NCBI GenBank assembly: GCA_029204225.1
Contig: CM055109.1
Coordinates: 36,928,991 to 36,992,990, forward strand
Length of the DNA: 64,000 nucleotides
From: Diphasiastrum complanatum
Taxonomy: Eukaryota > Streptophyta > Lycopodiopsida > Lycopodiales > Lycopodiaceae
Direction: 5' to 3'
Of the stretch, positions 1-11,637 are shown in pieces. Within the stretch, counting starts at the first letter, position 1, and each line of letters opens with the position of its first letter. The translations under genes and the position numbers were made by a program. Below the pieces are notes generated by a model. It had not been told where the DNA came from. It worked only from the letters and a program-made list of their open reading frames with translations, and searched no databases.

Positions 1-1087
1 TGAATGTTTCACCCTTATTCTTGAGAAAATGTATATACCCACATCTTCCTAGAATAATCATCAACAAACACCATAAAGTAACTTGCTCTCCCATTAGAAT
101 GAGTTTTCATAGGACCACACAAATCTGTACGAACAAGTTCTAGAACATTTCTCGCCTTAAAAGTACTAGATGGAACTATCTTTATATGATGTTTCCTTTA
201 GGCACAACCCTCACAAATCTTTTGGTCAGAAACAGCTTGAGGTAAACTAGTAACCAGATTGTATCCCCTCAAGACGTGTAGACTATTGGATTCGGATGTC
301 CAAACCTTTCGTGCCATAACTTACTCTTTGAAGCAATATTCGCAATACTTGCATGATGACCCACCACTTGAGCCTGAAGTTTGTACATCCCCCGGCTACT
401 ATTTCATTGTCCTTCACCGTTTTTCATCAAATTGTACAATCATATGTTGCTTCCCAGTAGCGGAAACTGAGTGTAAGTTCTTCTTGATTCCTGTTACATA
501 AAGCACATCCTTTATGTCTCCAATGTTTCCTGAAGGTAGTTGAACCTGTACTTTTGCAACTCCCTTGATATCATATGTGTAGTTATCTCCCAGCTTCACA
601 TTAGATCCATCATCTAGTTCTTGAAAACTAGATAACCGATCTCGCCTAGGTGTCGTATGTTTCGATGCACCTGAATCAATAAACCAACACACCTCTTCCA
701 TTGAGGAAGTGACTTGAAGATATTGATGTCAAAAACAACTCACACTCTTCAAGATCCAAAGCACTTATCTTTGTACTCGTGACAATGTCTCAATATTCTC
801 GATCTTAGAGAATATTTCTAGATGCTAAAGTTTGTACCATCTGGCTTACATATACTAGTAACATAGCATTATTCAATCTTGCCATTGTCAAATAATAATA
901 CTAATCTATAGCAACTTTTCTTCGACGATCCGATCTCCTCCTAGAAGATCCACATTGTCATCAAAACAACGTTGACTCCACATGCAACTAATGCTCCTTC
1001 AATAAAGTGATTGCACACCTGCAAAAAGATTCTCTCAAACTCACATAGAATCTTGATAGCTTCCAAGGTCAAGAAATTTGGCTCTAA
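1..1087 (-). mobile_element. Ty1-copia (family A) 5' internal region, protease to integrase start
   Basis: Read on the minus strand, this is the upstream half of a Copia polyprotein. Positions 414-701 encode the aspartic protease with the catalytic block DSGASKH, followed by the conserved [11 protein letters not shown] and DVLYV stretches. Positions about 1-200 encode the beginning of the integrase core ([16 protein letters not shown]). A stop and frame change separate the two blocks, so the copy is dead. The gag expected at 720-1087 is degenerate. The long terminal repeat lies directly to the right, so this is the 5' side of an element running off the left edge. The same family recurs at 31.6-33.5 and 50.6-55.2 kb. 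Confidence 0.85.
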
Positions 1088-1396
1088 TGTTGGAATTTGA
1101 TGCTCAAAATCAAGATAGGAGTGAAGTAATCATATTAGCACTCACACACACCAATCAAGATCAACATAAGAGATTAAAGAGAACTTAGATTCATTGGAGA
1201 ATGAGTATAGCTCTTCATAATGGAATGAATGGAGGTGGGGTGCCAGCCCTCCTTATATAATTTCTCTCGTCCTTAGCAAAAGCATTGACTTCAGAACTTT
1301 GACGTTGATATATTAAAAATAGGGATGTCCCCTAAAATAGCTTGTAGGCATGGCCAAAACAACATCAGGGTTCCAAATAAACATTAGTTTCTAACA
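1088..1396 (-). repeat. Copia family A long terminal repeat
   Basis: On the minus strand this 309-bp block starts TGTTAGAAAC and ends ATTCCAACA, the expected inverted LTR ends. To its right is a polypurine tract (AAGGGGGAG on the minus strand) and an RNase H 3' end. To its left is a degenerate initiator-tRNA-Met primer site and a protease. It therefore serves as the 3' LTR of one internal region and the 5' LTR of another. Related LTRs are at 16768, 25808, 31606 and 50592. Confidence 0.8.
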
Positions 1397-1625
1397 CTCC
1401 CCCTTAATGTTTACTTTTATCTATTACTCTTAGAAGTTTTCTAAACTTCTGAAACTTTTCTTTGCCAAGTCCTTTGGTAAAGATATCTGCAACTTGTTCA
1501 TCCGTAGGGCAATAAATAAGCTCCACTTCACCACTTTGAATCTACTCTTTGATGAAGTGTTGTTGTGCTTCAATGTGCTTTGTCCTGCTGTGAAAAACTA
1601 GATTCGTCGCCAATTTAATACAACT
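1397..1625 (-). mobile_element. Copia family A RNase H 3' end and polypurine tract
   Basis: The minus strand encodes the last part of Copia RNase H: a CIKLA-type block, a K-T-K-H-I block and the final V-A-D-I-F-T-K-A-type block near 1470. The polypurine tract follows at about 1397-1407. The sequence parallels 32020-32255 closely. It stops abruptly near 1625, where an integrase fragment of opposite strand begins. Confidence 0.75.
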
Positions 1626-1985
1626 TTGTATCCTGTACCATATGAAGATCCTATAGCTCTTGTTGAGGCAGCACACTGCATGATGATTCATGCAAAGTTA
1701 CCTGCTAAATTTTGGGTGGAAGCAGTTAATACTGCGAATTACTTGCAGAATCGTACTTTTCAATCTCTAGATAAGGAGAAAACTCCTTATGAATGTTGGA
1801 CTCCAAGTTAATGCATGTTAAAAATTTTGGATGTCTAGCATATTTATTTGTTCCCAAAGTTGAACGCAATAAGCTAGACAATACTTCTATACCAAGAATT
1901 CTAGTTGGATATGATGCTATCTCATTCTCTAAATTTCGAAAGAACGTCACTTTTATTAGCAATAAAATAAACCATTGTTAATCGA
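1626..1985 (+). mobile_element. Copia integrase C-terminal fragment, opposite strand
   Basis: Two adjoining plus-strand frames (1626-1811 and 1793-1981) encode Copia integrase after the catalytic core: A-A-H-C-M-M-I-H-A-K, FWVEAVNTANYLQNR, then NFGCLAYLFVPK and a VGYD block. A one-frame shift near 1800 joins them. The piece is in the opposite orientation to everything around it and has no LTRs, so it is an inserted or inverted scrap. Confidence 0.8.
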
Positions 1986-2909
1986 CTAAAATCGTCAATG
2001 AATGTGACAAAATAACGTGCACTACCAATAGAGTTAACAGACAAAGGTCCCTGAGTGAACTAATTCAAGAAGTTCTTTAGTATGGCTCTCATTGAATGGA
2101 GAGCAAGTCATCTTGCCCAACATGCAAGAATCACATGGATGATATGAAGTGGGAATATTGATGTCAAAATCAATCCCATCAAACAACTTTCTCTTTGCTG
2201 CATGTAATATGCTGCGCATACTCATGTGATAGAGCCTAGCATGCCATAATGCATGTATCTTGTTTTTCACGGCTGAAACTTTGTCACATGCAATAAGAAC
2301 CTTTGCATGATACAGGTTCTCCCTCCTTAAGCCTGTTGCAAGCTGCTTTCCACTTTTTGTGTCCATTAGCCTGGAATCATTGTCAAGAAACAAAACTTTG
2401 ATGCCCACATCTGTCATGCGGGCTACTGACAATAAATCCTTTTGCATGGATGGTACATGCAATATATTTCGAAGAACTTTAGAACCTTCAACTGTGAGTA
2501 AACTCAAGCTACCTCAAACATATATAAGATTTGAGTTTGTGATTTAGATTTAACATTGGCCTCCATAGGCGTGTCTATGCTTTTACAATCTTGAATTTTA
2601 AATTTCTTAAGCATAGATCTCTGTAGCAGAATCGGCAACAGTGAGAAAGATATCCTCCGAAACGGTTTGGGAAATGATTACTTTAGCTTTCGAATCTGCA
2701 TGCAACCAGGCATGAAGATCTTTCGTATCTTCATCATAAGCTGATGTATTTATCACATCAGGTACATGCGGTTTGGGAATGGTTCCATCAACATAAGGCC
2801 ACAGCTTCTCAGCTTGTTGCAGGATCAATCGAGTCTTTGATCTCCATGCAGGATAGTTGGATCCATCTAGGATCGTTGTCCTTGCCTGAAAAGTAGAAGT
2901 AGAAGCCAT
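1986..2909 (-). mobile_element. Shuffled Copia mosaic: gag start, RT tail, protease/pre-integrase
   Basis: On the minus strand the order is abnormal. Positions 2607-2909 encode a gag N-terminus (start MASTSTF, then LDGSNYPAWR). Positions about 2525-2630 encode the end of reverse transcriptase (LKKFKIQDCKSIDTPMEAN). Positions 2034-2507 encode the end of the protease and the pre-integrase zinc region (VLRNILHVPSMQKDLLSVA, then LWHARLYHMS and CDSCMLGKM). In an intact element the RT lies after integrase. Rearrangement, recombination during reverse transcription or serial deletions could produce this order. Confidence 0.75.
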
Positions 2910-4135
2910 AGCTCTCTATCGAGAAGATCTACAAGGCGTTTTCCTTCAGAAGTTTCATATATACGTTTTTTATAACGACAAGTATAGCTACATAGGCGTC
3001 TGAGATGGCGAAGATGAGGAGATGGTAACAGAGAGTTAATTTGCAAGTGGAGTTGCTTGCAAACATCATCATACCAAGGTTGATGAGGATGACGAGATTT
3101 CGGGTACTTCGAGCTTTTATGATGTTTGGATGGGAAGGCCATAGAGGCAGCACTATGAAGAACTGTGGTGAGGAACGATGAGTATCATAAGGAAAATTTC
3201 GGAGTAGGAAAGAGAGAACATCTTGGTAAAGATGTTTGTAAGCGTTATTGAATGTATACTTAGGGGTGCGCTCCGTAGGAGAGGGAGTAGATGGAGAGAG
3301 ATCAGGTACTGAGCCCAGATTAATGGAAAGAAAGGAATGGTCAGATAATGTAGTGGGAGAAACAATGAAGGGTATAAGAGATGGAAAGGGTATAAGAGAT
3401 GGAGACCCCATGAAATAAGCCACGACACTATGCCCACCACCATGGGGGTGGCAAGTATAATCAACAGATCTCGGCCAACAAGATACGCCATTAAAATTGA
3501 CAAGCTCATGCCGTTACAGTTCCATAGACCAATACGTAGATGATGTGGATGGGGTCTCGGGCTACGATAAATAGCAAAGCGTCCCGATGCTTTAGCCTCC
3601 TGAAAGATTTTCTTGCGTTCCTGAACCTGGATAAAAGTGAGATCCTCAAGTATGCCAAGCATTATCTAATCCATCTGTATTGAAACTCAAAGTAGTATCT
3701 AAGAAGGATTTTGCTTCTTTCACGGCATCTTGAGTGTCGAGAACACCACGAACTCAAACATTGAGAGCTTTGGAATCACGTAATTTTTCTTTAGAGATGG
3801 TAGCTGAGATAACAATAGACATATGAGCGGTATTACCTTCTTCTTTATGAAATAAGGAAGCCCAAGTTTTTGTAGCCTCATTATGTTCACTCAGGTGACG
3901 TTCTAGCTCATCGATTTTGCTTGCCATCGGGGGGGGATGCCATTCCTTCCAATGTCTGGATTTTCTGTTTGAGAGCCATGTTGTCTTGGAGCAACATGGA
4001 CATAGTCAGCTTAAGCTGCTGTACTTCAAATCGTAGTGCATCCACCTCTGCTTTTAGGTAGCCCTCAAATGCTTTCCTTGGCGTGTAGTCTCCGAAAGGA
4101 GCATTTTTGGTAGAGCCTGATAAGTAGGCAGAGTA
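2910..4135 (-). mobile_element. LINE retrotransposon remnant, ORF1 end and endonuclease
   Basis: The minus strand carries a decayed non-LTR element. About 3660-4135 encodes an ORF1-like segment with a coiled-coil stretch (KIDELERHLSEHN) followed by a VRGVLDTQDAVKEAKSFL block typical of plant LINE ORF1. A stop codon and a poly-G frameshift near 3930 break it. About 2930-3660 encodes part of an AP-type endonuclease, with GLWNCNG near its start and VVAYFMGSPSL and TLSDHSFLSINLG near its end, spread over two frames. No reverse transcriptase follows. It abuts a Copia gag at 2909. Confidence 0.65.
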
Positions 4136-4740
4136 GTTCAGCTGAGTCCATCAAGTCCATCACAAGTGATAACTTATCAAAGTACTAGGAGAATTGAAGT
4201 GGATTCAATTCAAGGAATTGACACAAGTGGAGCCAACTAGTTATGAAGTACAAGTTTGTAACGTGGGTGTTGACGCATGAGATTTGATGTTGACATTTGT
4301 AGATCTATTTCCTACTTATGGTTGTTATGATGGTGCTATGGTAATCGAAGAGGACTACATTATTTTATGGGTGTTGGCGAGATCCTTAGATATTTGAGGG
4401 AGCTTGGAAGATGTTCAAAGAGAGATCGAGGGAGTCAATCTTCAAGCAAAGTTCTCAAGGTTATGGCAAAGGTTATCGTGTCTAAATTAATTGATTCAAG
4501 GAGAGTGAAGTTCTTTGATCCAAAGGAAGTCAAGGAATCGGGTGATATGTTGCACTCATGGTGGTCACACATATGCACTAAAGGGACATGAAGACAAGAG
4601 CAAGACATTGGGAAGTCATATGGAGCAGGTTCATATGAAAAGGATTGACATACATACAAAGTGTTGTAGATTGATGATGCTATGAAAAGCTTAAGACAAT
4701 GAGTCCAGGACCTTAGTAGTGTTGATTTCAAGGATTACTT
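4136..4740. other. Unclassified interspersed sequence
   Basis: No protein domain is recognisable on either strand. The short plus-strand frame at 4367-4591 has no familiar motif. The stretch lies between a LINE remnant and a Copia LTR and is probably decayed repeat sequence. Confidence 0.4.
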
Positions 4741-5667
4741 GAGCCTAACATAACTAGGAATGAAACATGCAAAATGAAATCTTGACATGCAATAGACATG
4801 CAAGTAGAAATGAAAAACCAGCAAGCTATGGATCCCAAATTTTGATCCTAGTTCAAATATATATGAACTCTACTCAATGCTAAACCAAAAATCAAAATGG
4901 AAATGAATTCTACTTGCTGGCCACTCCAATTAGCAAGACCAGATTCTAATCATTCTCTAATTGGCCTCTAATCTCAATTAGTGATGGCACCCTTCTAATA
5001 GAAAACAAATGCTTTTGATTTCATCAATTTCTAAGAAGCATTCAAGGAGAAAAGATGAAATTTACAGATCTGAGGCAGCGCCCAATTCTTACTGTTCTGG
5101 CTCCGAACTTGCATGTAATGATAGTGGAAGTAGTATGGCTGGTAGCGCCCTGCTCCTACAAGCAGTTTGCACTTTATTCCACCAGATTTGGACAAAGTGA
5201 TGATGGATATCCACCAGAATTCAGATCTGTCCCTGTAGCGAGTTCCTACACAAGAAAGATGGAGAATGAAGCAAGAAGACACAAATCTCATGAAGATGGA
5301 AGAAAGTTTCAGATTCCTCTCTCTCCATACTCGTGGAGGGTGATTGCCTCTATCATATAAACTTTGTGAATGTACAATGGTTTGGCATGCAAATGCCAAG
5401 TGTCTAATATGCATGCATTTGCATGCCACTTGCATGTCACATGCATGCAACATCTAGGTGTAAATCTAACTAGTACTCCCCCATGCATATGTGCATGGGG
5501 GTCTACCAAACTCAAATGGGGACATAGGCATCATCATGCAAGAAGGCCTTCTCAACGAGTTTGGGACTATAAAAATCTGCCTAAGTATTTGGGCCCTAAA
5601 AACTTGGACCCAAATATTATTCATGTGGCATGTATTTATTCATTTGACTAGGTTTTTAAGTTCAACA
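4741..5667 (-). repeat. Copia family B 3' LTR (left boundary unresolved)
   Basis: The right edge is clear. On the minus strand the polypurine tract GTTTAAAGGGGAGT is followed by TGTTGAACTTAAAAACC at 5667. A block at about 5520-5600 recurs nearly unchanged at 13624-13700, which marks it as LTR material of the same element. The left boundary near 4741 is a guess. Positions 5384-5452 contain a dense run of GCATG/CATGC words. Confidence 0.55.
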
Positions 5668-5731
5668 ACTCCCCTTTAAACTTGTTAAATGAATAACTCC
5701 TAATGCTTCCCGATGCTTTTCAAATAAGCTC

Positions 5732-6562
5732 TTATCCAAGGGTTTGGTGAAGATGTTGGCTACCGTCTTCACTTGGCACATACTCCACTTCCATGATTTT
5801 TTTTTCCGCCAAATCTCTAATGTGATGATATCTCATAGCTATGTACTTAGTTCTTGGATGAAATACGGAATCCTTGCTTAGTAAGATAGCCGAAGTGTTA
5901 TCCATGAGAAGTAGTAAGGATTTTCTTGAAAAACTCCAAGCTGATTCGAGATTTATTGCATCCATAGGATTTCATTGCATGCTTTTGCCGCCGCCACATA
6001 TTCCGACTCACAAGATGATTGAGCAACAATTAATTGCTTTTTGCATACCCATGAAATAGCAGCACTTGCAACTAGACAAATCCAGAGATACTCTTTGAAT
6101 CATCCTTCCGGGACATCCAGCTTGCATCTGTATGGATGATTACTTGTATGCTTTTGTCATGGGAAAAAAGAAGTCCATAGTTTATAGTATGCTTGAGATA
6201 TTTCAAAACATGTGCTAACTTCCAATGTTTCAATCTTGGATTAGAATTGAATTGACTAAGGCTGAAAACTGGAAAAGCTATTTCAGGTCTTGTCCATGTT
6301 GCTAAATATATAAGGGAACCAATGAGATGTTGATAGGGAATAAGGGCCATCTGCTCCTTTTCCTCTTCGGTTGTAGGACAATCATCCTTTGATAATATGG
6401 TTCTTGTACGCATAGGAACCATTTTCCCTTTACATTCCTGCATGTTAAATCTGTCAAGAAGCTTTGAAATATAGAGAGATTGATGTAGGAAATAATTAGA
6501 GTTTTCCTTTTCGATTTGCACACCAAGGTAAACTTTGGCTTCTCCCATATCTGCAATTTCAA
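5732..6562 (-). pseudogene. Copia B RT C-terminus and RNase H fragments
   Basis: Positions 6072-6548 encode the region downstream of the RT active site: YLGVQIEKE, YFLHQSLYISKLLDRFNM, SLIYLATWTRPEIAF, then TDASW and DDSKSISGF. These are the start of RNase H. Positions 5732-5965 encode the RNase H end (LLMDNTSAILLSKD, KYIAMRYHHIRDLAEKKI). The two blocks are in different frames, and the upstream half of RT is absent. Confidence 0.8.
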
Positions 6563-6901
6563 ATATAAAGGATATTTGCTTCTTTATTGTCTCCTTCTAT
6601 AGCGTCCATATAGGATTCGGGTTCTCCTGCAAAACAACATACTTCCAGAAGATAGTCATGTTGATTCTCCCTCATGGGCTCCTTACCAAGCCTTGAGGAT
6701 CTTCTAAGTAGCTCTTCAGGTATATCTCCATGCTGAATTCTCCTTGGTCTTGATGAGCTTCCCGGATCTTGCATGCCATCATGCAAAACTGCATATGGCT
6801 CTGCACTAGGTTCAGTTACTTCGGAAACAATTGGATCATAAAAATTGAATCCCGTTCGATCTATGTCATCTAGAAATTTGTCTTCTTCAAAAACAACTTC
6901 T

Positions 6902-7514
6902 CTACATTCCAAGGTGATATTTTTTTAAAGGGAAATAGACTCGGTAGTAAGAAGAGCTATTTACATACCCAATAAATATACCTACTTTGGAATGTTGATC
7001 CAGCTTTGTTCTTTTGTCCTTTGGCACAAACACATATGCCAAGCATCCAACAAATTTTGCATGAGCAATATTTGGCTTCCTCCCCCACCATAGTTCATAT
7101 GGAGATTTTGGATATGAAGAAGTTTTCAAGACTCGATTGAAGAAAGTAATTGGCTGATCCAATCGCATCGGCCCAATATCTTTTGGGAAGATGTGCATGT
7201 GCAATCATTCACTTGGCTGCCTCCACCAAAGTCCTATTTCTTCTTTCGGCTACTTTATTGTGTTGGGGAGTATAGGCTGTAGTCACCTAATGTGTAATGC
7301 CCTTTTGTCTGCAATATTCTAGAAACTCATTAGAAATGTACTCTCCTGCTCCATCACACCTTAAAAGAATGAGTTTTTGTTTTGTAGTCCTTTCTGCAAA
7401 AGCTTGATATTCCTTGAACATTTCAAATGCTTTAGATCTTTGTTTGATGAAATATACAATACACATCCTTGTATAATCATCTATGAATGTAATGAAGTAT
7501 TGAGCATCATCCAA
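6902..7514 (-). pseudogene. Copia B integrase core and C-terminal domain
   Basis: Positions 7287-7514 carry the integrase core ([19 protein letters not shown], then CDGAGEYISNEF), with the conserved aspartates in IDDYTR and CDGAGEY. Positions 6902-7204 carry the post-core block with LWWGRKPNIAHAKFVGCLAY. A stop and frame change near 7210-7290 remove the glutamate-containing segment from the open frame. Confidence 0.8.
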
Positions 7515-7626
7515 TGAAGGAACATGTTGTATGAACCATTTCTAAAGGCTTCTTAGCTCGGAAAGCTACTTTATTAAAGGGAGATTTGTTTATCTTTTTT
7601 TTTTGTAACAAGCGTCACATTGGAGA

Positions 7627-8165
7627 TTAGAGATACCTTTCGTGGATCTCACATCCAACAAATTGACCTGCTGAGCTTCTTTCATCAAGAGATTTTAAAG
7701 TCAAATGACATAACCTTCTATGCCATAAAACATCTGATACCGCATGCAACTCCTCTTTGTTCGGTAAAACCTCTAAGTAATAAAGATTTCTCTTTCTTGT
7801 TACATGAGTTACAACAACCTTTGTTTTTATGTCTAATACACGACATATATCCACATCACAAGACACTTTTAGTCCTCAATTACTTTTGCCACAGAGATGA
7901 GGTCTTTCATCAAAGAAGGAACATAGAGAGCTCCATTAAGAACTATCATTCCCTTGAAGGTCCTTAGTCTTAGATCTCCTATTCCTTCAACTCTATGCAT
8001 GCTACCATCTCCTAGTATAACTTGCTTTTCATAAGAGATAGGAGAAAGATTCGAAACAATGTTTTTGCTAGAGACAATATGTGAAGTAGCACCCGAATCA
8101 AGTACCATCTCAATATCTGAAGTGACCGAAGTGACCATATTGCACTCTTCATGTTCATTGGTCAT
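7627..8165 (-). pseudogene. Copia B protease and pre-integrase region
   Basis: Positions 7869-8165 carry the aspartic protease ([46 protein letters not shown]). Positions 7627-7866 carry the zinc-binding pre-integrase region (LWHRRLCHLTLKSL). The block is split by a frame change at about 7868. Confidence 0.8.
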
Positions 8166-8365
8166 GTAGGTGCATGAAAGTTCTTCGGCTGATTTTCTCC
8201 AACTTCATAGGTAGAGCTGTCTTCGACAAGGTGTGCCTTCGGTTTTCCTTTCTTCTTCCTTGGATTGTGCTCGCAATAGATAGTTGCATGACTGATGATC
8301 TTGCAATGTATGCAAGGTATCTTCGGATTACACCAACATCTGGTGGGTGTATGGCCATCTTTCCC

Positions 8366-9046
8366 TCAGTATTCACATATGGGTTTCGGCCCCTTCTCTT
8401 TGCTCTCCTTAGCCTTCTGCTTCTTCTTCTTCTTGTCTCCCGGATTCTTCTTGGTGAAGTAAGCTTCCTGGATCTTACTATCATGCTGGTGCCGGGTTGC
8501 TCTTTCTCTTCTGAGGTGATCTTCTTCTATCACTACATTACTGGCTTCTTCAAAACTCATGTTAGGTGTTCTTGCAAGAATTGTTCTAAGTGAGTCAAAA
8601 GAAGTAGGAAGAGCACCAAGGAAAGTAGATAACTTATGGCCATTGTTAATGGCATATTTTTGTCTTGCAAGAGCTAGAGAAGTAAAGAAATTTTTCATTT
8701 CTGATATAAATTTCTTTATATTACTTTTACCACTCCATGTCATTGTATACAATCTATTTGACATATGTACAACTTCAAAAGTGGATTTGGTTTCAAATTT
8801 ATTTTTTAGATAGTTCCAAATATCTTTGGCACTATTCATTTCAGGTATTTCAAGTAGGATGTCTTCTGAAGTGGAAAGACTGATCCAAGCACATGCTTGA
8901 TCATTCTTCTCGTTCCACCTATCTCGATCTCTTTGTGTAGCTCCATCTACTAGTGGGGGTTTGATAACAATCTCCCATACTGCATTCCTCTTGAGAACTA
9001 GCATAATCTTTGTCTTCCAAATGGAATACTGTCTTCCATTCTCCAA
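8366..9046 (-). pseudogene. Copia B gag polyprotein fragment
   Basis: This is an open frame of about 226 codons matching the Copia gag (UBN2-type) region: YSIWKTKIMLVLKRNAVW, DQACAWISLSTSEDILLEI, then FLGALPTSFDSL. A lysine-rich tail follows. The nucleocapsid knuckle is only partly in frame (CEY at the end, continuing in a different frame at 8155-8484). The true N-terminus lies in another frame at about 9050-9080. Confidence 0.8.
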
Positions 9047-9060
9047 TATAAGGCCAACTG

Positions 9061-9894
9061 GATTGATGAAGCAAAAAAATCAGCAGGAGGTACTGATTTT
9101 AAAGAGGCATGTGCCTTCCCTTTGTAGTAAGACTTTTCTTTACTGTCCTACAAAGTCTCCAATAGCCGACAAGGAACTGTTATGGTTTGTTCAACACTTT
9201 GCTGCCCAAAGTATTCCCAACATGGACCATGTTGTTCATAATCTTCCGCAGGCCATTTCCGAAGCGTAATGGACTGCTCATGATGTAAAATGGGTTGTAC
9301 AAAAGAAGATGACTGAACCTTCTGTCCAACGTCTTCATCATAAAAATTTGGCAATCTATCAAGAGCTGCATCAACGATGGCATCATCAAAGCTGTCCCTC
9401 GAAGAGGTATGGGATGACATAGATTGACACATGTTGACTCCCTCCTCGATTAGTACAAAACGGTTCGAAAGAGTACTTGAATTTTTCAGCCTTTGCTAAA
9501 ACATCAAATTGAAAAGATTTCGCATGAAACTTTTGACTAATGCATCCATCACATGCATCAACTTGTGGCGACTTGAAAACAGAAGATTGTTTCAACATTT
9601 GCTCAATGTATCGTTGTTGAGAGATGAAGATTCCAGCCCCATGTGGAATATCAACAAGAACCGGAATGTGGTTCTTCATGAGTGAGTCATACTCCTCTTG
9701 CATCGCATCCTCCCAACATTTTACTCCTTTGGCCTGCTCATAAAAAACAGGTTCTACTGCACCATCCTCAATAAAAGTAAGAGCAAAATCTGAAAAATCA
9801 ACATATTCTATTGATTTAGTGGAGGCACGAGTTTTCCTTTCATAGAAATGATCCACTTTGCTGTCCTGCAAAGTTTGCAACAACCATTTAGGGA
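9061..9894 (-). mobile_element. Scrambled Copia segment between elements B and C
   Basis: The minus strand reads as a mosaic. Positions about 9690-9883 encode the start of Copia RT (KGVKCWEDAMQEEYDSLMKN). This jumps to an RT-late block (GIFISQQRYIEQMLKQS), then to an integrase zinc-finger block (DACDGCISQKFHAKSFQF) at about 9500-9570. Positions 9148-9432 resemble the integrase/RT spacer again. The RT core is absent. This is probably the deletion scar where the 3' end of Copia C and the 5' LTR of Copia B were lost. Confidence 0.6.
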
Positions 9895-10474
9895 CTAGTT
9901 TGGGCTGTCCAACAGCCTTACCTTTGTCAATGCTTTGCTGTCCAAAGTGTTCGACCTTGGACCTTGCTGTCGAATGTTTTCCGAACTTGGACCTGGCTGT
10001 CCAATGTCTTCAACAGGCTGCTCTTCACCATAAATAGGTTCTTCTTGTTGAACTATGGGCTGCAAAATTGAAGGAGTGGGCTGTCCACTAGAAGTAGATG
10101 GCAGTCCCTCCTCTTCATGATTAGATGGCAAAACCAAACCTGGAAATATTTCAACATATGCATCATGGGGGAAGTCCCCTTTCATGACATGAGTGGGTGC
10201 AACATCATAGGAAGTCTTTTCATCAAAATGAACATCACGACTCACTATGATTTTATTAGTATCCATATTGAACAACCTATAGCCCTTGCTTTCAATTCTA
10301 TAGCCAACAAATATGCATTTAACTCCTTTATCATCAAGCTTGGTTCTTAGCTTATCGGGAATGGAAGCATAAGTTGTGCAACCAAAGATGCGAAAGTGAG
10401 AAACGGTAGGCTTCTTACCATATCAAACCTCATAAGGAGTTAATACCTTCAAGGCTTTAGTAGGACACCGATTA

Positions 10475-11173
10475 CTAATGTATGCCACTGTTAATAACCG
10501 CTTCAGCCCAAAACTTGTGAGATAGGCCCTTTGCCTTGAGCATGCATCGAGCCATCTCCATGATAGTGCGATTCTTTCTTTCGGCAACACCATTTTGTTG
10601 AGGTGTGTAAGGAGTTGTCATTTGATGATGGATATCTTTGCTTTGAAGATAAGTACCCAACGTATTCTTTATATATTCCCCTCTTCGGTCGGTACGTAAG
10701 ATCTTCAAAGAGTGCCCAAACTGATTTTCTATCATTGCTAGAAAATCCTTAAAGCGTTGAAAAACTTCAGATTTTGCTTTCATAAGATAAATCCATGTAA
10801 ATCTTGAAAGGTCATCAAGAAAAGTAACAAAGTATTTATACCTTCCAATGGATTCGGTCCTCATTGGACCACATACATCACTATGAACCAAATCAAATTT
10901 GCCATCAACTCTAATAGTTCCATCAATTGGAAAAGCTTGCCTTTGAAATTTTCCAAGTATGCATCCTTCGCATACATGTCCTTCGGGATGCTCAATATTA
11001 GGAATGTCTTCAAACATATTGAATCTCTTCAACATCTTCAAGCTACCTAGCATGCCATAATTCAGCCAACTCCAAAGAATGTGAACTTGATGCAACAAGA
11101 CAAAAAGTTGATGGAGCTCTTCGCTCATAGGTATCCATAAGAAACAATCCACCACGCAATGTTCCCGAAGCAA
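10475..11173 (-). pseudogene. Copia C integrase
   Basis: An open frame of about 232 codons spans the zinc-binding segment (CEGCILGKFQRQAF) and the catalytic core. The D,D-35-E residues are visible in LVHSDVCGPM, RTDRRGEY and the TPQQNGVAERKNRTIMEMAR block. It is one of the best-preserved domains in the left third of the window. It ends at a frame break before the C-terminal domain. Confidence 0.85.
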
Positions 11174-11477
11174 TGATCATGAGAGATCTCTTTGGGCCTT
11201 TGATAAGACATTTGTCTTCTTTGAATTCCACAACCAATCCTTGGTTCATAATTGTAGAGACCAAAATGAGATTCTTTATTATTTTTGGAACATAAAGTAC
11301 ATTACAAATGTACTTCTCCTCACCATTGGGTAAGATAATGGGGATCACTCCAATACCTTCAATAGGATCAGAGGTGTTATCAACACCTTGAACTTTGCTT
11401 CCATCATGCACTTTTACAAGCTTTGTGAAGACTTCTTTGTGATAAGTTATATGGCGTGTGGCACCTCTATCAATCAC
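11043..11477 (-). pseudogene. Copia C aspartic protease, altered active site
   Basis: The protease region begins MIDRGATRHITYHKEVF and continues with a GIGVIPIILPNGEEKYICNV block and VLYVPKIIKNLILVS. The usual catalytic DSG is DRG here, a substitution that should impair activity. The frame overlaps the beginning of the integrase frame. Confidence 0.8.
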
Positions 11478-11637
11478 CCAATCAAAAGATGAAAAAACAG
11501 CAACTTGTAAAGCTGAAGATGAGCTGTTTTTTGCTGCAAAACCAGCAAGATTTGAAGTGGTACAAATCTCATCTTGAGGAGAGATGAGATTATTAGTGAC
11601 AAAAGCATAATCATTATTGAAAAGATTATCCTCCTTT

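Larger units (their letters stand above)
5668..9060 (-). mobile_element. Ty1-copia family B internal region, degenerate
   Basis: The minus strand carries a nearly complete Copia polyprotein in the normal order: gag (8366-9046), protease and pre-integrase (7627-8165), integrase (6902-7514), integrase/RT spacer (6559-6912), RT C-terminus and RNase H (5732-6562). The N-terminal half of RT with the catalytic YVDD region is missing between the spacer and the YLGVQIEKE block. Frameshifts and stops separate most blocks. Its closest relative in the window is the plus-strand Copia D at 20-24.9 kb. Confidence 0.85.
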
